Both the position numbers and the translations under genes were made by a program. A stretch of 64,000 nt of DNA from the NCBI RefSeq assembly GCF_907164915.1, contig NC_061863.1, positions 46,535,382 to 46,599,381 of the forward strand, written 5' to 3'. Source of the stretch: Impatiens glandulifera. Lineage: Eukaryota > Streptophyta > Magnoliopsida > Ericales > Balsaminaceae. The notes under the pieces were generated by a model. It searched no databases. It was given only the letters and a program-made list of their open reading frames with translations, and was not told the origin of the DNA. This document shows positions 60,256-64,000 of this stretch, one piece after another. The stretch's first letter is position 1. Each line of letters starts with the position of its first letter.

Positions 60256-61740
60256 CAAATGATAAACATCTGAAAATGTGAGGGCGGAATTAGTGGTTGT
60301 TTGGCAAACATTTGAAAGTCTGAGGTCGGAATTAGTGGTTGGTATGACGAGCATTTGAAAATGGTGATGGGTGGTTTGTCGTGTGTGATGTCGGAATTAG
60401 TGGTTGGTATGACGAACATTTGAAAATGTGAGGTCGGGTGATGGGTAGTTTGTCGAGTGTGAGGTCAGAATTAGTGGTTGGTTTGGAAAATATTTGAATG
60501 TCTGAGGTCTTAAGATGGAGGTCGGGTGGTGGGTCGAGTGTGAGGTCGGAATTAGTGGTTCGTATGACAAGCATTTGAAAATGTGAGGTCGGGTGATGGG
60601 TGGTTAGTCGAGTGTGAGGTCAGAGTTAGTGGTTAGTTTGGCAAACATTTGAAAGTTTGAGGTCTCGAGATGGAGGTCGGGTGGTGGGTCGAGTGTGAGG
60701 TCCGAATTAGTGGTTCGTATGACAATCATTTAAAAATGTGAAGTCACGAGATGGAGGTTTAAATGTTCACATTTCATGCTGAAGATTAGGGTTCGAATCC
60801 CAATAAATGCGGATTTATATATTAAATATAATATATATATATATACATACACAAAATAATAAAATTATTTCAACAATCTTAATTGGTTTAGCGGTTTAGG
60901 TCTTCAAATTTCATGCTGAAGAATAGAAATGTGAGGACGGAATTAGTGTTGGTTTGACGAATATTTGAAAGTCTGAGGTCTTAATATGGAGGCCGGTGGT
61001 GGGTGGTTTGTCGAGTGTGAGGTCGAAATTAGTGATTGGTATAACGAGCATTGATAGACATCTGAAAATGTGAGGGCAGAATTAGTGTTGGTTTAGCGAA
61101 TATTTGAAAGTTTGTGGTCTTGAGATGGAGGTCGGGTGGTGGGTGGTTTGTCGAGTGTGATGTCGAAATTAGTGGTTGGTATGATGAGCATTTAAAAATG
61201 TTTTAATCAAATGATAGACATCTAAAAATGTGAGGGCAGAATTAGTGTTGGTTTGGCAAATATTTGAAAGTCCAAGGTCTTGAGATGGAGGTCGGATGGT
61301 GGGTGGTTTGTCAAGTGTGAGGTCGGAATTAGTGGTTGGTGTGATGAGCATTTGAAAATGTAAGGTCGGATAATGGGTGGTTTGTCAAATGTGATATTGG
61401 AATTAGTGGTTGGTATGACGAGCATTTGAAAATGTGAGGTCGGGTGATGGATGGTTTGTCGAGTGTGAAGTCAGAATTAGTGGTTGGTATGACGGCCATT
61501 TGAAAATGTGAGGTCGAGTGATGGGTAGTTTGTCGAGTGTGAGGTCGAAATTAGTGGTTGGTTTGGAGAACATTTGAAAGTCTAAGGTCAGAATTAGGGG
61601 TTGGTATGACGAGCATTTGAAAATGTGAGGTCACGAGATGAAGGTCGGGTGGTGGGTGGTTTGCCGAGTGTGAGGTTAAATTTAATGGTTGGTTTGACGA
61701 GCATTTAAAAGTGTGAGGTCACGAGATGGAGGTCGGGTGG

Positions 61741-62301
61741 TAGGGGTGTTCAATATTTGGTCTAAACTGAATGTCCGACCGAATTCAAATAAACCGAATT
61801 CGAATTTCATTTTCGGTTTTCGAATCGAATTTCAATCCAATTCGAATTCAAATACAGTTTTCGAATTGGTTTTCGAGTTTGGGTTTCAACTCGAAAACAA
61901 ACTGAAAACCGAATTCATTTTTTATTATTTATTCTTTAATACTTATCTTACAAAAAAGTTCATAATAATCAAATTAGAATATTTTGAATTCAAGATTTAA
62001 TAATAAAAGAAAAAAAGAAAGAAAAATACCAGTGGTCTAGTGGTGGAATAGTGTCTTGCCACATTACAGACGATGTTCAATTATCGGCTGGTACAATTAA
62101 TTTTGAGTTTATGAGGGGAGCCATGACAATTCAGTTTGATTCAAATTATTCGAAATTCAAACCGAATATCGAATTCAGTTCGGTTTAGTTAGAATTTATT
62201 CGAATTTGGTTCGGTTTTCGAATTGGCTAAAAAAATAAAAATTCGAATAAACCGAACTAAGAAACTCGAATAACTCGAAAACCGAACTAAGAACACCCCT
62301 A
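61741..62301. mobile_element. hAT-like MITE inserted in the tandem array
   Basis: Starts TAGGGGTGTTCAATATTT and ends AAGAACACCCCTA. Flanked by tcgggtgg and tcaggtgg, an 8-bp duplication with one mismatch. Both subterminal regions are rich in cgaattcgaatt/ccgaactaag repeats in inverse orientation. The centre carries a tRNA-Gly relic. Confidence 0.82.
62026..62095 (+). pseudogene. tRNA-Gly (GCC) relic
   Basis: The stretch ataccagtggtctagtgg, then aatagtgtcttgccacat, then tacagacgatgttcaatta, then ggctggtac follows tRNA-Gly(GCC) along its full length, with the GCC anticodon kept. The first acceptor bases and the B box (gttcaatta for gttcgattc) are altered, mostly by C-to-T and G-to-A changes. 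It is probably inactive. Confidence 0.8.
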
Positions 62302-63397
62302 TCAGGTGGTGGGTGGTTTGTCATGTGTGAGGTCGGATTTAGTGGTTGGTTTGGCGAACATTTGAAAGTCTGAGGTCTTGAGATGGAGGTCGGGTGGTGG
62401 GTGGTTTGTCGAGTGTAATGTCAGAATTAGTGGTTGGTATGACGAGCATTTGAAAATGTGAGGTCACGAGATGAAGGTCGGGTGGTTTGTCAAGTGTGAG
62501 GTCGGAATTAGAGGTTGGTTTGGCGAGCATTTGAAAGTGTGAGGTTACGAGATGGAGGTCGGGTGGTGGGTGTTTTGTCGAGTGTGAGGTTATGAATTAA
62601 TGGTTGATTTGAAGAGCATTTAAAAGTTTGAGGTCACGAGATGGAGGTCGGGTGGTGTGTGGTTTGTCGATTGTGAGGTCAGAATTAGTGGTTGGTATGA
62701 CAAACATTTGAAAATGTGAGGTCACAAGATGGAGGTCGGGTGGTGGATGGTTTGTCGAGTGTGAGGTCGGAATTAATGGTTGGTTTGGAGAGCATTTGAA
62801 AGTGAGGTCACGAGATGGAGGTTGGGTGGTAGGTGGTTTGTCGAGTGTGAAGTTGGAGTTAATGGTTAGTTTGACGAGCATTTGAAAGTGTGAGGTCATG
62901 AGATGAATATCGGGTGGTAGTTAGTGGTTGGTTTGACGTTGGATAAGAGGTGTGATCAATTGGGATTAGTTGTTGATTTGTTGAAGTGAGAGTAAAATAG
63001 ATGTTGACTAAAATTGGTGAGTGGATTTATGAAAAAGTGTGAGTCACAAGATTATAGTTAGTGGGTGGTTTGACGAGGGGATAAAGTGGCATATGAAAAA
63101 GTGTGAGTCATAAGATGATGATCAATTGGAGGGTTATTGGTTGAGTTTAAGGTGTGTCATCAATTGAGGTCGACTAAGATTGGTGGTGGTTTGCTGAAGG
63201 GATAAAAAATGCATATGAAAAAGTGTGAGTCACAAGATGATGGTCAATTGAGGAGTTAAGTGGATGCCGAAGAGAATATATATATATATATATTAATATT
63301 AAGTTTAAGATTAAACTTAATTTTATCTAAAATATTTATAAATAAATAATATTTTTTATATATTTTTATCCGTGCAAATACACGGGATTCATGCTAA

Positions 63398-63760
63398 TAA
63401 ATTTTAATGATAGTAATTTTAATTAAACATCCAACACATAATGAATCATGATAATGTATCTATTTTAAAAATAAATTGATTGTGTTTTAATATAACTTAC
63501 TTTTTAAGATTTAAAATTTTCATCAAAAAAGATTTATATATACAATATAAATAAATATATATATATATTGCAAACAATTCAACATAAATAGTATATAAAT
63601 AGTTAATACAAAATAGATAAAAAAAAATTGTCTTTTAACTAAGAAACAAAATAAAAAAACATAAGATTGAGTTAACATCACAGAAATAATAATTACTCTA
63701 AAGTCTAAGTTGTTGACTTTAAACTAAAATTATACATCAATGAGAACAAAAATCAGACTT
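63398..63760. other. AT-rich DNA to the right of the Helitron
   Basis: No gene is seen. Confidence 0.5.
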
Positions 63761-63764
63761 TCTA

Positions 63765-64000
63765 TGGAAGGGATTAATAAAGAAATAAAGGAAAACATAT
63801 TCAATATTATGAGAATCAAGGAAAGTGAACTACCAGTGAAATACCTTGGGGTACCCCTGTCATCAAAACAACTCTGATATAATCACTTTAGACAACTGGT
63901 AGAAAATGTTAGAAATTCTGTCTTGGGTTGAGCTATGAAAAAATTGTCTTATGCATATAGAATTGAACTCGTTAAAAGAGTCATCTTTGGAATGATTGAC
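63765..64000 (+). pseudogene. LINE (non-LTR retrotransposon) reverse-transcriptase relic, cut by the window edge
   Basis: With frameshifts and stops the plus strand reads LPVKYLGVPLSSKQL and later KKLSYAYRIELVKRVIFGM. This is the conserved plant LINE block LPVRYLGVPL...LSYAGRLQLIKSVL downstream of the RT active site. It is inactive here and continues past 64000. Confidence 0.8.

Larger units (their letters stand above)
60260..63260. repeat. Tandem array with GTGTGAGGTC / AGTGGTTGGT units
   Basis: Units of roughly 75-95 bp contain, in order, gtgtgaggtcggaattagtgg, ttggtatgacgagcattt, gaaaatgtgagg and cgagatggaggtcgggtggtgggtggtttgtcga. Higher-order alternation of shorter and longer units is visible. 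Past about 62930 the array grades into a related unit with aaaaagtgtgagtcacaagatgatgg. It is interrupted by the element at 61741-62301. It gives artefactual minus-strand frames with TTNSDLTLDKPP. Confidence 0.9.

Noticed and set aside
62026..62095. Functional tRNA-Gly gene
   Set aside because: The acceptor start and B box are altered. It is kept as a relic only.
60201..62899. Minus-strand frames rich in TTNSDLTLDKPP
   Set aside because: Translation of the Helitron tandem array. Frames are short and differ between units.

Overview
This is a nuclear window from a flowering plant, almost certainly a eudicot. The genes are split by GT-AG introns, the intergenic DNA is very AT-rich, and the gene families are typically plant. 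Six genes stand out. Five are protein genes that can be read completely: a nuclear-type acidic protein (1913-2920, +), the tiny APC/C subunit CDC26 (3329-3520, -), a GH79 heparanase-like enzyme (4741-6847, +), a type-B MGDG synthase (8562-10447, +) and a purple acid phosphatase (42153-46278, +). The sixth is a heptahelical PAQR-family membrane protein (49676-51107, +). A MIR396 microRNA locus lies at about 54826-54940 (+). In every case the spliced exons add up to an open frame, so these loci look functional.

The other roughly 50 kb is nested mobile DNA. An organelle-derived insert with a piece of plastid atpF lies at 11.7-12.3 kb. A 3.3-kb Mutator-like element with long inverted arms (14455-17799) sits inside an older element (13545-17905) and carries tRNA-Phe relics and a captured intron-containing gene piece. 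After a 500-N gap, a 7.5-kb decayed Ty1/copia element (19682-27196) has two recognisable LTRs, a relic of the end of pol, several nested insertions and a long run of hairpin-forming repeats. A second Mutator-like element (32854-37140) has 1.5-1.9-kb arms filled with a 21-bp minisatellite and carries pieces of a DUF760-like gene. At 37.7-38.8 kb one Tourist-like element lies beside a relative that has a third element inserted in it. From 56 to 63.4 kb there are hAT-like elements, a nested pair of foldback elements, and a Helitron-type unit with a roughly 3-kb tandem array. A further element carrying a tRNA-Gly relic has inserted into that array. A LINE reverse-transcriptase relic runs off the right edge.

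The genes are not an operon and need not act together. MGDG synthase and purple acid phosphatase both belong to plant phosphate economy (galactolipid for phospholipid replacement; phosphate scavenging), but they are 32 kb apart and this may be chance. The least ordinary content is the long-armed Mutator-like elements with internal minisatellites and captured gene or tRNA pieces, and the recurrence of tRNA relics inside unrelated elements.
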